NCBI GenBank assembly: GCA_004764695.1
Contig: SMSO01000014.1
Location: 6,252,029-6,316,028 of the forward strand
Origin: Schizochytrium sp. TIO01
Taxonomy: Eukaryota; Sar; Bigyra; Thraustochytrida; Thraustochytriidae
Direction: 5' to 3'
DNA length: 64,000 bases
In this document: positions 34,801-44,513 of the stretch, piece after piece
How the letters are laid out: every line of letters starts with the position of its first letter
Numbering within the stretch: the first letter of the stretch is position 1
Translations under genes and position numbers: made by a program
Notes under the pieces: model-generated
Database searches by the model: none
What the model saw: the letters and a program-made list of their open reading frames with translations, nothing else
Told to the model about the DNA's origin: nothing

Positions 34801-35624
34801 TTGTGGCAACTATGCGCGCACATCGAACTGATGCTATTGTGCAACACCTTGCGTGTGGAGTAGTGTGGAATCTTGCCGCAAACGAGTATAATTGCCGCAT
34901 TCTCGGAAATGATTTAAATGTCGGGTTAGATATTGCTATCGCTATGCATACACATGTTGGGAATGCAAGTGTTCAAGAGTACGCGTGTCGAGCTTTGTGG
35001 AATTTAGCCACAGATGATCGAAACAAGCGGATACTTGGGCAAGGCATCCATATTTGCAATGATATTCTCATAGCCATGCGAACACATTTGACCGATCCAA
35101 ATGTGCAGGAATATGCTTGTGGGGCCCTCTGGAATCTAGCTGCGAATCAATGCAACAGTGAGATTCTCGGACAAGAACTCAATGTAGGTATAGACATCCT
35201 CGCCGCGATGCGTGCGCATTCAACTAAAGCAGAGGTGCAGGAAACAGCCTGTGGAGCCTTGGGCTGCCTTGTCATCGGAAGCTATCTTAACAGCGAAATT
35301 CTGGGACAGAGCCTGAATGTTGGAGCAGCGATCGCTGAAGCCATGCGAAACCACCAAGACGATAGTGGCGTACAAGAGTACGCATGTGGAGCCTTGTGGA
35401 ACCTCGCTTCTCAGAATAGGCGAAACAGAGAGATTTTGAGACGAAAACTTAATGTTGGTGCAGAAATTGTCATAGCTATGCGTACCCACCGTGGTAATCC
35501 CGAAATCCAAAAGTATGGACGTAAAACCCTTGAAGCCCTTGGCAAAGACAAAATCACTCTTTTGATGAAGCTAGGGTCGAGTGGACATAGTGCCCGTACC
35601 ACAGTAGAAATCGAAAAAATATGA
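31854..35624 (+). CDS. Giant armadillo-repeat protein with about 21 tandem 44-residue repeats
   Basis: A 1256-residue protein in one exon. Residues 1-290 are helical without a recognised domain. From about 291 to 1219 there are 21 consecutive units of 43-45 residues, with a degenerate 22nd reaching the C-terminus. The unit reads roughly ACxALWNLAxxxxNxEILGQ, then about eight residues, then IxAAMRxHxxNAxVQ. This is the armadillo helix pattern (ALWNLA is the helix-3 core), with a conserved MRxH helix, the type seen in Vac8-like scaffold proteins of algae and heterokonts. Such proteins bind partners along the superhelix groove; no enzymatic motif is present. The repeats are diverged at DNA level, so the array is old. 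No signal peptide or membrane segment. The partner and pathway are unknown. Confidence 0.85.
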   Translation: METSMFVANTSTRTDFKDQDAATRLLYETTRLLKNSQTCSERASKICDALYNLLEYLRDEKKASSHMAMIEMNLQKIFESLSTCFESFRAYASVVPGTKDDKTVELVLQSAEYYLKAIGTHIHVDLMTSVAANTQIKESTEQKQPEFVAASPCSDLPLDHYGNNQTHPLISSPDGIGSLIENLLDYQNQPQNVVNTLKALNHNLEKEAADCNSDCLRRKACKSGLFAAIVNLLSHEAEDNQVLAESLAALSLTLSGDIPLKERDSALKNYNLGALVVHLMRSKKSNAILQVLTCKSIQSLCFKSDHNCKLFGQELDTCFEIITTMKMHRNVAGVQRQALGALNCLAQNKIVCANMGQDVDVTCEVVEIMRFHNTNLAIQEIGCEVLLSLTADSHNCETLGQNPNVVSSILEAMNIHRLHAELQIVACAALHNLAVNDSTHAFSSQQVNVCAEILASMCTHRSNAKVQKAACRAFKNFTMEDQNKQTSEQLLSVVAEILTTMFAHQSNAEVQQAACEALWHLTRSDFIKEVLGQELNVGNAVIATMRVHKTVAEVQVAACGVLLNLATNSRNREILGQELMVGNEIVAAMRTHKANAAVQLHACGVLWNLAVDDRNKEILGKELYVTGKKIATAMRVHRANADIQEYACKALWKLAENSRNKEILGQCLEITPEIVAAMRKHRGIAAVQQAACQALDNLATDNRNQEILGQNSKLTGEIVAAMQTHARNANVQKYACRVLRNLAVNHQNKEVLGQQLYVIGKKIILAMRAHQENAGVQEHACKALCIFAVSPLNCEILGQELNAGVELLAAMSLHKRHVSVQEYACKALGALALNERYCGVLGEELDADREILSVMNLHLHTANVQQAACKALAKLARNSRNCWKLGQNLHVRGVILASMRAHQSDPSVQQSACKALESLAVSDRNCAFLEQELHVGDIVSAMRLHRENAKVQQAACGALWNLASRGNFDNEVLMKEFDIGVEVVATMRAHRTDAIVQHLACGVVWNLAANEYNCRILGNDLNVGLDIAIAMHTHVGNASVQEYACRALWNLATDDRNKRILGQGIHICNDILIAMRTHLTDPNVQEYACGALWNLAANQCNSEILGQELNVGIDILAAMRAHSTKAEVQETACGALGCLVIGSYLNSEILGQSLNVGAAIAEAMRNHQDDSGVQEYACGALWNLASQNRRNREILRRKLNVGAEIVIAMRTHRGNPEIQKYGRKTLEALGKDKITLLMKLGSSGHSARTTVEIEKI

Positions 35625-36400
35625 TCCAAAATCTCAAACGAAACCAAAACTTAAAGAATTATGCATATCAGTTTTCAATTAATATGTTGATTGTCATCGT
35701 CCTTGTTTCTTTCGGTGTGCTTAAAACTATTTAATTTATTTTTTTTATTCGATTTCTCAATTCTTATCCTTTATAAGAGCCAATAAAAATTACATTCCTC
35801 TGCTGTAAAGTGAGCCTTCTCGTGGCAGCGAGTGAACTTTGTTACAGAAGAATGCTTAGGACTCTTCAGAGTGAGTTAAATTGAGAAAATGACAGGAAGG
35901 ACTCCAGGTAAAGCTGTGCACTACGTCCAATGTGATGCCTGCTATTCAGTGACTGACAGACAAGAATGAATGAGGTTATAAATTTCTTTGAAAAATTACA
36001 TGTGAAATTCATGTCAAGGGCGTGCTTGCCGGCGTTTTTTCATAACGATATATTTATCTTTAAAAGGAGTCTCCTGGGCGTCGACCGTGACGCCTTTGCA
36101 GACGTAAGATCAAACAAACCCAAGAAGAAAGCCACGGAATTCAGGGTCTCCGCAAGGTTATTCCAGCTTGGCGGCCCGTTGCGGCCTTGAGTCAGCGTCT
36201 CGCGGTGACGCTGTTTTCTCTGTGCTTGCGCTTTTGCCCTCAAGGCTCAAAGGCCTTGCATGCCGCATTGGGGCGAAAAGAGGAGATTGCATCCGTCGCC
36301 GCTGTCTTTAAGCGGTGATACTATTGCAAAAACGGCGACTTTTCGACAGGGAAGCACTGCTCGACAAAGGTCGCGCAAGGGCCCGTCTAAGGTTTTGGAA
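35625..36400. other. Intergenic
   Basis: 3' flank of the ARM gene and leader of the MFS gene. An in-frame upstream ATG at 36260 adds 47 polar residues before the first membrane helix and is not preferred. Confidence 0.5.
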
Positions 36401-37858
36401 ATGGCTATACATGCTCCTCTGTTGGACTCAATGCACGCTGTTTCTGAACCGGCCTGGTTCTTGATTTGTCTTGCCGTGATAGGTTTTGCCGGAGGCTACA
36501 TTTATGGTGCTAATGTCGCTGCGGGTGCCTATCTAGATGATGTAGCCGAGAGATTCAAGCTTTCGGATGAAGGAGTGGAGCTTGTTAGCAGCGCTGCCAC
36601 CATTACTGATGCCATAGCGATGCTGGTGCTGGGTAGCGTAGTTCTTGACCGGTTCGGACGCCGTAATCTTGTGGCCCTTGGTGGACTCTGTAACATTCTT
36701 GGTGCTCTTCTTGGGGCCTGTGCCACTGAATACGAAACTCTGCTTGCAGCTCGCTGCGTTCTGGGCCTAGGAAACGGTGTAAGCATTCTCACAGTCCCTA
36801 TGCTCGTTGCAGAGTCCTCACCCATGAAGCAGCGTGGCTTCCTCGTATCGTTCTTCCAGGTGGGTGTGGTGATTGGATTCACAGCGCCTTATTTAATCCA
36901 GCTTAGCTTCAAGAATTGGAAAGTAACATTAGGAAGTGGAGGTATCCCTGGTGTTGTACTCTTGGTGGTGCTGGCTGCTGTGTGGCAACGTGCAGAGAGC
37001 AAGTCTTGGCTTGCATCGCGTGAACAAGGAGACTACGATGCTGTCCCTGTGCGCGAATCAAGCGAGCATCATTCTACCACGCTAGATAGATATGGGTATA
37101 ACGACAATGATACTGAGGACAGTGAGGCTGTCATTTGGGATGGAGACCGTCAAATACATAACCGAAACTCATCATCAGTAGAGGTTGAATCTGGACAACG
37201 GGCGTTTGCTTCAGATGATAGCGAGAACAACTTTGAGGATGACGAAGCCACCAAATATGAAGGACGATTTGGATTCTACCAGCGTTGTCTCATCGCCATC
37301 CTTTTGGCCTTTACGAATAATTCCTCGGATGCAATAATCTTCTATGGACCTCAGATTATCCAAGATGCTGGCATTGGCAGCGAGAACTCTCTTTGGACTG
37401 CGTTAGCGATATCTGCAGTCAACATCCCTGCCGTGATCCTGGTTCTTGTTGTTATTAAATCACTACCACGACGTACTATGCTTCTGTGGGGTTTAGCTGT
37501 TGTTGTTCTAGCTTACATTGTTGTTGGCGTTACTTTTACTTCCTCTCTGTCCAACATGCATGTGATTGTTGTCGCAGGTTTATTGGCAATTATGATAGCA
37601 TATCAAGCAGGTCCAGGTACAATGTTCTTAGTGGTTTTGCCTGAATTGTTCGCCCAGTCAGATCGAGCCACAGGAATGTCAGTTGGCACAGTGTCCATGT
37701 CAGTTTTTTCGATTATTTGCAATGGCACCATGTTAAGTACAATACATGCTTTCGGGCCTGGGCCGACCTTTTTATTTTATGCTGTGCTCTATATAATCAG
37801 TCTTGCAATCCTCGTGCGCCACCTGCCCGAGTCCAAGCATGTGCACATTATTCATTAA
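36401..37858 (+). CDS. MFS transporter, sugar porter (SP) family-like
   Basis: A 485-residue protein from the ATG at 36401, with about 12 hydrophobic segments in two halves. Sugar-porter marks: GFAGGYIYGANVAAG in helix 1 (28-42), DRFGRR between helices 2 and 3 (83-88), a helix 4-5 AESSPMKQRG segment (138-146), RAESKSWL after helix 6 (197-204, in place of PESPRWL), and LPESK near the C-terminus (in place of PETKG). The central loop (about 205-290) is long, acidic and Ser/Asp/Asn-rich, a likely regulatory or phosphorylated region. It imports or exports a sugar or related polyol across a membrane; substrate unknown. The in-frame ATG at 36260 would give 532 residues. Intact, single exon. Confidence 0.85.
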   Translation: MAIHAPLLDSMHAVSEPAWFLICLAVIGFAGGYIYGANVAAGAYLDDVAERFKLSDEGVELVSSAATITDAIAMLVLGSVVLDRFGRRNLVALGGLCNILGALLGACATEYETLLAARCVLGLGNGVSILTVPMLVAESSPMKQRGFLVSFFQVGVVIGFTAPYLIQLSFKNWKVTLGSGGIPGVVLLVVLAAVWQRAESKSWLASREQGDYDAVPVRESSEHHSTTLDRYGYNDNDTEDSEAVIWDGDRQIHNRNSSSVEVESGQRAFASDDSENNFEDDEATKYEGRFGFYQRCLIAILLAFTNNSSDAIIFYGPQIIQDAGIGSENSLWTALAISAVNIPAVILVLVVIKSLPRRTMLLWGLAVVVLAYIVVGVTFTSSLSNMHVIVVAGLLAIMIAYQAGPGTMFLVVLPELFAQSDRATGMSVGTVSMSVFSIICNGTMLSTIHAFGPGPTFLFYAVLYIISLAILVRHLPESKHVHIIH

Positions 37859-38215
37859 CATAAATATATATAATAGATCTAACATATATAAAGAGTAGAA
37901 AAGAAAAATGGCGTGCTCATGCAAGGCACCAAATTCTGTTCAGCGCAAAACGTTCCTCCAAACTAGTATATATAATTAAAATAACAACATCCATAACTGC
38001 TTTTCATGTTTTTGTTTTGTTCCACCTTTTTTCTTTTCTTTTTTAAGTTGTCGATGTTGACCACCCCTAGGTGGGTCAACTTTGTGATATTGCTGCGATT
38101 AACCTAATTGACAGCCGGCATTTTGTTTGGAATACAGTAGGATGCCTCGATCTGCAAGATAGCGCTACTAGGAGCTGAGCCAGTAGACAGCAAACTCTGA
38201 ATGTAGTGTAGCGAA
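37859..38215. other. Intergenic with imperfect palindrome
   Basis: AT-rich. An imperfect dyad at 38056-38080 (7 plus 3 paired bases, one bulge, 4-base loop) is the only structure seen. Confidence 0.5.
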
Positions 38216-39262
38216 ATGCCTCACATTGTTATTGTACAGAGCGAACATCAGGCAGCGACCCTTCCAGATCAGTTGTTTCCGAGTCTACTAGGCAGTTCCA
38301 ATGATTCTGTGGTGAGCAATTCGACGTCAACGATACTAGATTATTCTAAAGGACAGAATATTGCAGCTGAAGTTTATATAAACACACGGCATATCGACAA
38401 TGAAGAAGTTGCTTTGGAACTTTCAGCAACAAATGGTCATTGCGAGAAAGTATGGGTATCGGATTGTGAGCAAGTTTGGATTGTTTGTGCACAACCTGCT
38501 AATACTTTGAATAACAGCAGCAGCAGCAGCGAGAATGGGGTATGCCAGAATGAAGGAAAGCTCCTGATCACTTACTCTAAAACAAACACTTTGTACTGCT
38601 CTCATTATTTGTTTAATCATCATGGACACCATGAACCAACGACAACATCAGCAGTTTCTGCAGGGCAATTGGCCACACCCATCTTGATATGCAAAAAAGA
38701 GCCTCTATCTGCAGAAAAATGGAATAAGCTTTTAAATAAAGAGCTCAAAGATCAATGTGCATTCGTGACTAATTATTTTGGTATGGACCAAGACGTTAGG
38801 CTTCAAGAAAGGCCATGCCAACTAAAACTACAAAAGTTTGCATCCTCTAACGATGTTGAACTTCTTCATCGGACAATTCGTTGTAGCGAAGAATTGCATC
38901 GCCGAACAATGCAAACTCAGCGTGAAGTATTTGCAGGTGAACTGCGTCGTGAAAAAGAGATGCTAGAGAGTGCGATGCGTACTGAACGTGAAGTTCTTCT
39001 TCGTCAGATTAAGAGCGAACGGCTTTTATTGCAAAGTGAGCGTGACGCAATGATATGTACAACACGAGCCCAAGCTACAGCTTCTCGCGAAGCCCTATAC
39101 GCTGAAAAGACAGCTTTACAAGAGCTCCTGCGAGCCCAAACTTCATTTCTTTCATCCAAATTGCAAGAGCTGGATCAAAAGGAAGTTATGGTTTCCCTTG
39201 CATTAAAGACAAATTTTTCTTCGCCACCTTCAACGCCTGCTCCATCTTCGTGCTCTGCATAA
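38216..39262 (+). CDS. Hypothetical protein with C-terminal coiled coil
   Basis: A 348-residue ORF with ATG at 38216. The N-terminal half (1-165) has mixed strand-like composition with poly-Ser and poly-His-containing linkers. Residues about 218-325 are strongly heptad-like and charged (repeated RTEREVLL / RREKEMLE-like segments), predicting one long coiled coil. The tail is Ser/Pro-rich. No domain is recognised. Length, start context and biased composition support a real gene; it could be a cytoskeletal or scaffold protein, but nothing shows this. Confidence 0.6.
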   Translation: MPHIVIVQSEHQAATLPDQLFPSLLGSSNDSVVSNSTSTILDYSKGQNIAAEVYINTRHIDNEEVALELSATNGHCEKVWVSDCEQVWIVCAQPANTLNNSSSSSENGVCQNEGKLLITYSKTNTLYCSHYLFNHHGHHEPTTTSAVSAGQLATPILICKKEPLSAEKWNKLLNKELKDQCAFVTNYFGMDQDVRLQERPCQLKLQKFASSNDVELLHRTIRCSEELHRRTMQTQREVFAGELRREKEMLESAMRTEREVLLRQIKSERLLLQSERDAMICTTRAQATASREALYAEKTALQELLRAQTSFLSSKLQELDQKEVMVSLALKTNFSSPPSTPAPSSCSA

Positions 39263-39807
39263 ATGATTGATTTCAGTGGGATAGATGGCTAATCCATCAA
39301 TCTTATTGTTATTTGCTTCTGTTGACTACAAGGACACATTTTATTCTTTCGACAATATGGGCCACAGAAAAAGTTGAAAACTGCAGTGACTAAAATATGT
39401 AGAGAGGCAAAGCATCCACATGCTACAATGTAAGCAAAGCAGAATGGTTCTTTCTAGAAATACCGTCTTCTTCAGCCAAAGAAACCTTGACAGCCTCTGT
39501 GTAACCCTCGCCTCAATGGCGTCTGGAGGGTCGACGTCAACAACCTTTTCAGCCTATGTAACATCTAGTCCCAACTCCCTGACTCACATACACCCATACT
39601 TCCAAAGTAGTCGCCTGAAATGTCAGTGCAAACAGCAAAAGGTTCTTGTTCCATATTTTTGAAATAATGCCGAGCACCTGACCATTGCTATACTGATACT
39701 GATGTTGATCAAATTAAACAAACGTACGGAATGGTTACCTCTGGCTTCAAGTCACGTGTTCCTTAGACTGTTGAATTTGAAGAATTTCTTTCTAGTGAAT
39801 ACGAAGG

Positions 39808-39835
39808 AATTTGACTGTGACCAGACAGTCAAATT
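39808..39835. repeat. Inverted repeat (hairpin)
   Basis: Ten-base perfect arms AATTTGACTG / CAGTCAAATT with an 8-base loop. Confidence 0.9.
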
Positions 39836-41283
39836 TTATGCGGAATTTTGGAGGCATAAGCTTAACAAAACCTCGAGAGTGTATTTAAAATTCGGTATCG
39901 TGATGCGGGACACAACGGTGACACTAAGACTCTTGAAGAAGCGCTTCGTGACCTGTATTCGTTGCTCAATGCATTTTGTCCTTTTGATAGAATATAGTGT
40001 AGTTTAACATTACAACGAACAGCATTTATAAAATGGATTTAGCTATTACTGGGGATTTGGGGTTTTAAGCTCTACATTTACATGCTTGTGAATGAAAAAA
40101 AAATCCACGAAGGTTCATGTCGTGTACCGGAGAGTACCACTCAGCGTTAAGGCCTGTAAGCTGAGATTCTCGTTCGCATGAGTCTTTCTTGAGGTGAAGG
40201 TACCGTGTTTGTTTTCTAAGTACGTCATCGTTTTGTTTTGCTCAAATTCAATGATGTACTCCAACATTGGATTTTCCCTTTCTATGCAATGGCGGATTAC
40301 ATAGTGGTAAGTTAGCCATTTTGCTCTCCGATAGCAACTCAGAAGAGGATCAAGCAAAAAATATTAGATAGTATGTCCTTCCTCTCTGCTCCGATTCAGC
40401 TTTATCAATTTCTATACATTACACAGCAACATTTATAATTATCTTCACAAAGGATAAACCCCTGATTCTTCGAGATTCGTGCCTGATTTCCGCTACCACG
40501 CCTTCCCCATTGCGAATACTGTCGCTGGTACCGCGGGAGAAACGCCCGATCTGGACTCTTTTTGTATCAATATTGGTTAACAAAACGAGCCAGAGTTCCA
40601 GAAACGTGAATGGACCCATCTCTTGCCGCTCACATTTATCCAGTGCCGCTGGGCCTGCATTTAACTTGTTCTCTCTTTCTAGCTCTATATATTTGATTCC
40701 ATTCTCGCAGCTTCAAGCTGTGCCACCTTGGTCGGCGCCTTTCACGCATGCAAGCTTTCCACAACCCTTCAGCACGAGTCCAGAGCACAGTTGGCATTTG
40801 CAATTCGCTGAATATGAAAACTTTCATTCTCCACTACCCGTGACCGCATTCGATCTTCTTCTTTTACATTAGCAATCGTTGGCGGATCTTGCCAAGCACT
40901 CTCTTCGCACACAGCATTCTTGGAGACCGCAAATGTCACTCCCAAGTTGTTTGCAACCATTTCCACACATTCCTGTGAGGACCTATGAGCTCCTTTACAT
41001 CGAAAGCGATTCTAGAGCTTGTTAGTCGTTTTGTCCCAGTTGTTTGCCACGCCAAGCGAGTACTTTTCAATCGGCAACGCAAAGAACTACTGAACGAATG
41101 ATGTCGATGGCTCGAGGCCTCGCGTATGCCAAAGCCTACTGTGTTCTCAAAAATTGGTCAAAAGAAGAGGCAGGACGAAAGAAGTTCTCGTTGCAGGCCT
41201 CTTCAAAGAACGGGGAAAAACGAGAGAAGAAGGAAAAATTAAGCGCAAACAAAATGAAAACAGACGAAAGAGAATCACGAAGG

Positions 41284-41316
41284 AATGAAAGAAATGAAAG
41301 AAATGAAAGAAATGAA
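41284..41316. repeat. GAAATGAAA 9-base repeat
   Basis: Three to four tandem units. Confidence 0.9.
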
Positions 41317-41822
41317 TAATTAAAAGTTTTAGATTTCATAGCCCTCCCCACGCACATATCTACTGATAACTCTACCATAGCACTCCCTCCTTTTGCCTTG
41401 CATTGGCGTGTACTACTTGAGATGATTTTTGACAAAAGGCTAAGCGGCAAATCGCGATCCCGCGAGTTGTGCGGGCCCTGGCGAGCGAGGCGCTGGAGAA
41501 CGTCGCACACGTGAAGGATCTGTCGGGAAAGCATCCTTCTGTGTCGGCTTGGTTGGATGGGCGCTGGGGACTCTAAGGCTGACTTGACTTGGAGGAGTTG
41601 GATTGAGCGCATCGTCGCCGTAGACGTCGTCTTTGGTGTGGAAGCAGGAGACGCAGAAGACACGGAGAACATCAGAGATCATTGCAGGAACACATTCTTT
41701 GCATACTCAAACTGATAGAACCCAATTTTCCTTAGGAAAGTGGATTTATTTCTTGTCGTAAGGTACAAGTTTATTGTGGTCTTGCGATTTACTGAGACTC
41801 CCAAACCTCCGCATTGTGAAAC

Positions 41823-44513
41823 ATGTCGACGGGCTCAAACGATGGCTTGAGGGCCTTGCCAAACAAGAGGTCTAGGTCCGATGGCAGCGTCGAAAGACGT
41901 GGGTTCGATGGCGCTAGTATGGACAGTAGCTTTGGGAATTTTTTCTCAAGCAAAAGCTTCGATGAAGCCAACTTCAACGATGGCAACAGCTTTGCAGGAA
42001 ATAGCTTTGCGGGGAGAAGTTTTGCTGGAAATAGCTTTGCTGGCAACAGCTTTGCTGGGAATAGCTATACTAAGAGGAGCAGTGCTGCCAGTGGGGATAA
42101 CGATCAAGATCGTCAATTCGAGGTAGATGAGAAGGAGGTTAAGCGTCTTAAAACGTCAGGAAGTTCGTTTTCGACGGAAAAGCAAGAACTGGTAGATATG
42201 TTTGAGGAGAATAAACGAGCGATGGAGTCCGTGAAATATCGAATGCATGAGTTGGAGCAAAAGGTCAAGGAAGTCAAGCAGCATATTATTGGTATGAATA
42301 TTCAACTGGGCCAGCTCAAAGGAACATTAGAGACTACAGATGCTGAAGACATCAAAGTAGGGCTGAAGAAGGAGATTGAGGATCTTGAGTCATCTTTGAA
42401 AGAAATGCACGTCGTCAAAGAACAGCTCCGAGAAGAGGAAGCACATCTATTTCAAGCTGATATGCAACTTCTTGACGAAGAATCAAATCTCCGGTCATTA
42501 ATGCGCCGTTTGTCAAGCGGAGGTGTAGAAAAAACAATTTGGGAATGGCACAATGCCACTTTCGGCTACGTTAAATCTGGCAGCAGCCCCATTGCAGGTG
42601 GTAATCAAGAATCATCGTCATCGTCATCTTCATCTTCATCTTCATCGTCATCATCAGACCTTGTCAACAACCCAGTGCCAAGGTTCTACCAACCCAAATG
42701 CGTGCTGGAATGGACAGACTTTAGTGATGATCTGCCATATCCATCTTTATATAACGGAGGTCTCGTTGGTACCCAGTACGGTGCTTTAATGCTACCAGAG
42801 ATGCAAGAGCTGGATAGACCTGCTACTGACGAAGATGTTCGCACTTGGTGTTATGATACTTTTACTCAGGTTGTTCAACGCGGTGTGAAACTTGTGTCTG
42901 TGAAAAAGTGGTCCTCTCCGGGTAAACCTGGAGTAGCGATGGTAAACGTTGCGCTTGCACATACTCATCAATCGCATCATACAATTTCAACAAACCGCAT
43001 GTCAGATGTTACCTCCATCGTGACCTTAGCCAAATCAGACGCTGACGATGAGTTTGAGGAGCTTGATGAGCGCTTGTTGATTCCTGTGGCCTGCAACAGT
43101 GCTCAGTCATCGGGTCAACGTAACGAGTGGTTCGACTATAACCCAGAATCGAACCCGGGCAAGCCGGACCCAAAGTTCCCTGACGGAGGTGTAATTCATT
43201 GTCCTTTGACTCGGCTCTGCATGAACATGATTTTGTCTGGTTGTAATTACGGAGTGCTCACTACTGGCGAGCGCACATTTCTAGCCAAGTTTGCCGAGGG
43301 CGAAAAACAAACAGTCTATATCACACGGGCCTTTGATCCGACCAAACCATCACACGAGCATGCCAACGGAATGTCATTAGCCCAGGCGCTATTACATTTG
43401 CACGGAATGGCCATCTTCGAAAAAATTGACCATGTGCACCAACATGGCATGTTCCGGCCAAACTTTGCTTGGCTCGATGAAGATAACGCGAGCGTTCGCG
43501 CCATGGCTGACTTTCATGTTCAAGCTCAAAGTGACGAAGAAGTCTTGGCAATTTCCAAAGCTCGCACCACGGAGAAAGGTGCCCTTACTGAGGAGCAAGC
43601 AGAAAAAGAACATTTTGGTAAGACAGAACCTAAAGTTTCGACTGATGCAAAAGACAAAGATGATGCCATGGCAGATTCAGAAAGCCCTGAAAAGAACATA
43701 GACACGACTAAGAAACCCGAAGCCGAAGGTGATGATGCGAGTGCCGCTCCTTGTGGGGCGGCAGATAAATCTGAATCAGAACACACGACTGACGATACGC
43801 CTCTCCCTAAGGTTCAAGAGGAGAGTGTAACAGCAAGTTCCCATAATAAAATCAACAAAGGCGACGATGAGGATATGGGCACGGTACTCGAGCATACGCC
43901 TATCCCTCTGTCTGAACTAGATCAGCGCTTTCCACGCTATTGGACGCATGGTACTGCTATTCTTTCGGTAGAAGGCTGTGGAATTTCCGAGGAAATGGTT
44001 GCTGGCTATCGATGTTATGTAAAAACTGTTACGGAAAATGCTATCACCGAAGCTGCAAAGTTACGTCAAGAGGGGCGTATGTATGCTCTTGCACACGGCT
44101 TACAAGGCAGCGTTTTGCCCCGGCTTGTTTTTGCAGGGTCGTGTGAATCGCTTAGCCTGCGTGTCGTTGTGATTACTCAGGAAGGGTTTGATTTGTCAAG
44201 TGATCGAGGCCGTGAAATCATCAGATCTAATGAGCCTGCTGGCCCTGTTCTCGTTGCAAAACAATGTCGTGCAGGCTTAGTTGCTCTGCATGAGCACGGG
44301 ATCCTGCACGGCAGCGTCTCCCCCAAGAACATCTTGGTTGACGAGAATATGAAAGTAAAATTCATCGATCTGGGCCAGGCCGAGCGACTTGACGTAAAGT
44401 TTGATAATGATGAGGATCGCAAAAAGGCTTGCGATCGTGAGATCGCGCTTCTTAATACGGTCCTTATTACTAAATACCCTCAGCTCATCCCGCTAATCAT
44501 GTCATCTGCATGA
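41823..44513 (+). CDS. Kinase-like protein of CRN/FunK1 type, probable pseudokinase
   Basis: An 896-residue protein. Order: polar N-terminus; five NSFAG-type pentads (55-79); coiled coil (about 118-225); a run of 15 Ser (264-278); a module with LCMNMILSGCNYGVLTTGERTF (about 465-487, Y476), like the segment preceding kinase domains in fungal and oomycete FunK1/Crinkler-type proteins; an acidic Lys/Glu/Asp linker (about 580-690); and a C-terminal kinase-like domain. The catalytic loop reads LHGSVSPKNILV (H829, S831, N836): Ser replaces the Asp that acts as base in HGD/HRD kinases. The metal-binding Asp remains (D849 in IDLG). So catalysis is probably lost or altered. ATG at 41823; the reading frame is intact. 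Function unknown; nuclear or host-directed roles are known for relatives only. Confidence 0.7.
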   Translation: MSTGSNDGLRALPNKRSRSDGSVERRGFDGASMDSSFGNFFSSKSFDEANFNDGNSFAGNSFAGRSFAGNSFAGNSFAGNSYTKRSSAASGDNDQDRQFEVDEKEVKRLKTSGSSFSTEKQELVDMFEENKRAMESVKYRMHELEQKVKEVKQHIIGMNIQLGQLKGTLETTDAEDIKVGLKKEIEDLESSLKEMHVVKEQLREEEAHLFQADMQLLDEESNLRSLMRRLSSGGVEKTIWEWHNATFGYVKSGSSPIAGGNQESSSSSSSSSSSSSSSDLVNNPVPRFYQPKCVLEWTDFSDDLPYPSLYNGGLVGTQYGALMLPEMQELDRPATDEDVRTWCYDTFTQVVQRGVKLVSVKKWSSPGKPGVAMVNVALAHTHQSHHTISTNRMSDVTSIVTLAKSDADDEFEELDERLLIPVACNSAQSSGQRNEWFDYNPESNPGKPDPKFPDGGVIHCPLTRLCMNMILSGCNYGVLTTGERTFLAKFAEGEKQTVYITRAFDPTKPSHEHANGMSLAQALLHLHGMAIFEKIDHVHQHGMFRPNFAWLDEDNASVRAMADFHVQAQSDEEVLAISKARTTEKGALTEEQAEKEHFGKTEPKVSTDAKDKDDAMADSESPEKNIDTTKKPEAEGDDASAAPCGAADKSESEHTTDDTPLPKVQEESVTASSHNKINKGDDEDMGTVLEHTPIPLSELDQRFPRYWTHGTAILSVEGCGISEEMVAGYRCYVKTVTENAITEAAKLRQEGRMYALAHGLQGSVLPRLVFAGSCESLSLRVVVITQEGFDLSSDRGREIIRSNEPAGPVLVAKQCRAGLVALHEHGILHGSVSPKNILVDENMKVKFIDLGQAERLDVKFDNDEDRKKACDREIALLNTVLITKYPQLIPLIMSSA
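41985..42059 (+). repeat. In-frame 15-base repeat encoding NSFAG pentads
   Basis: Five tandem 15-base units (one with Arg in place of Asn) within the kinase-like gene; synonymous differences show they are not fresh duplicates. Confidence 0.9.
42612..42656 (+). repeat. Poly-serine codon run
   Basis: Fifteen consecutive Ser codons of TCA, TCG and TCT type within the kinase-like gene. Confidence 0.95.

Larger units (their letters stand above)
39263..41822. other. Intergenic, 2.6 kb
   Basis: No supportable gene. A perfect 10-base-arm hairpin lies at 39808-39817 / 39826-39835 and a 9-base purine repeat at 41284-41316. ORFs at 39702-40007, 40510-40872 and 41136-41672 look random or repeat-driven. 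Confidence 0.5.

Noticed and set aside
39899-40007. Short frame ending with a protein-like tail near 39.9-40.0 kb
   Set aside because: Only about 42 codons between stops, with no Met; within chance expectation.
41136-41672. 178-residue minus-strand ORF and a shorter ORF at 41440-41682
   Set aside because: The longer one reads through the GAAATGAAA repeat; the shorter has a Cys-containing start but no recognisable feature.
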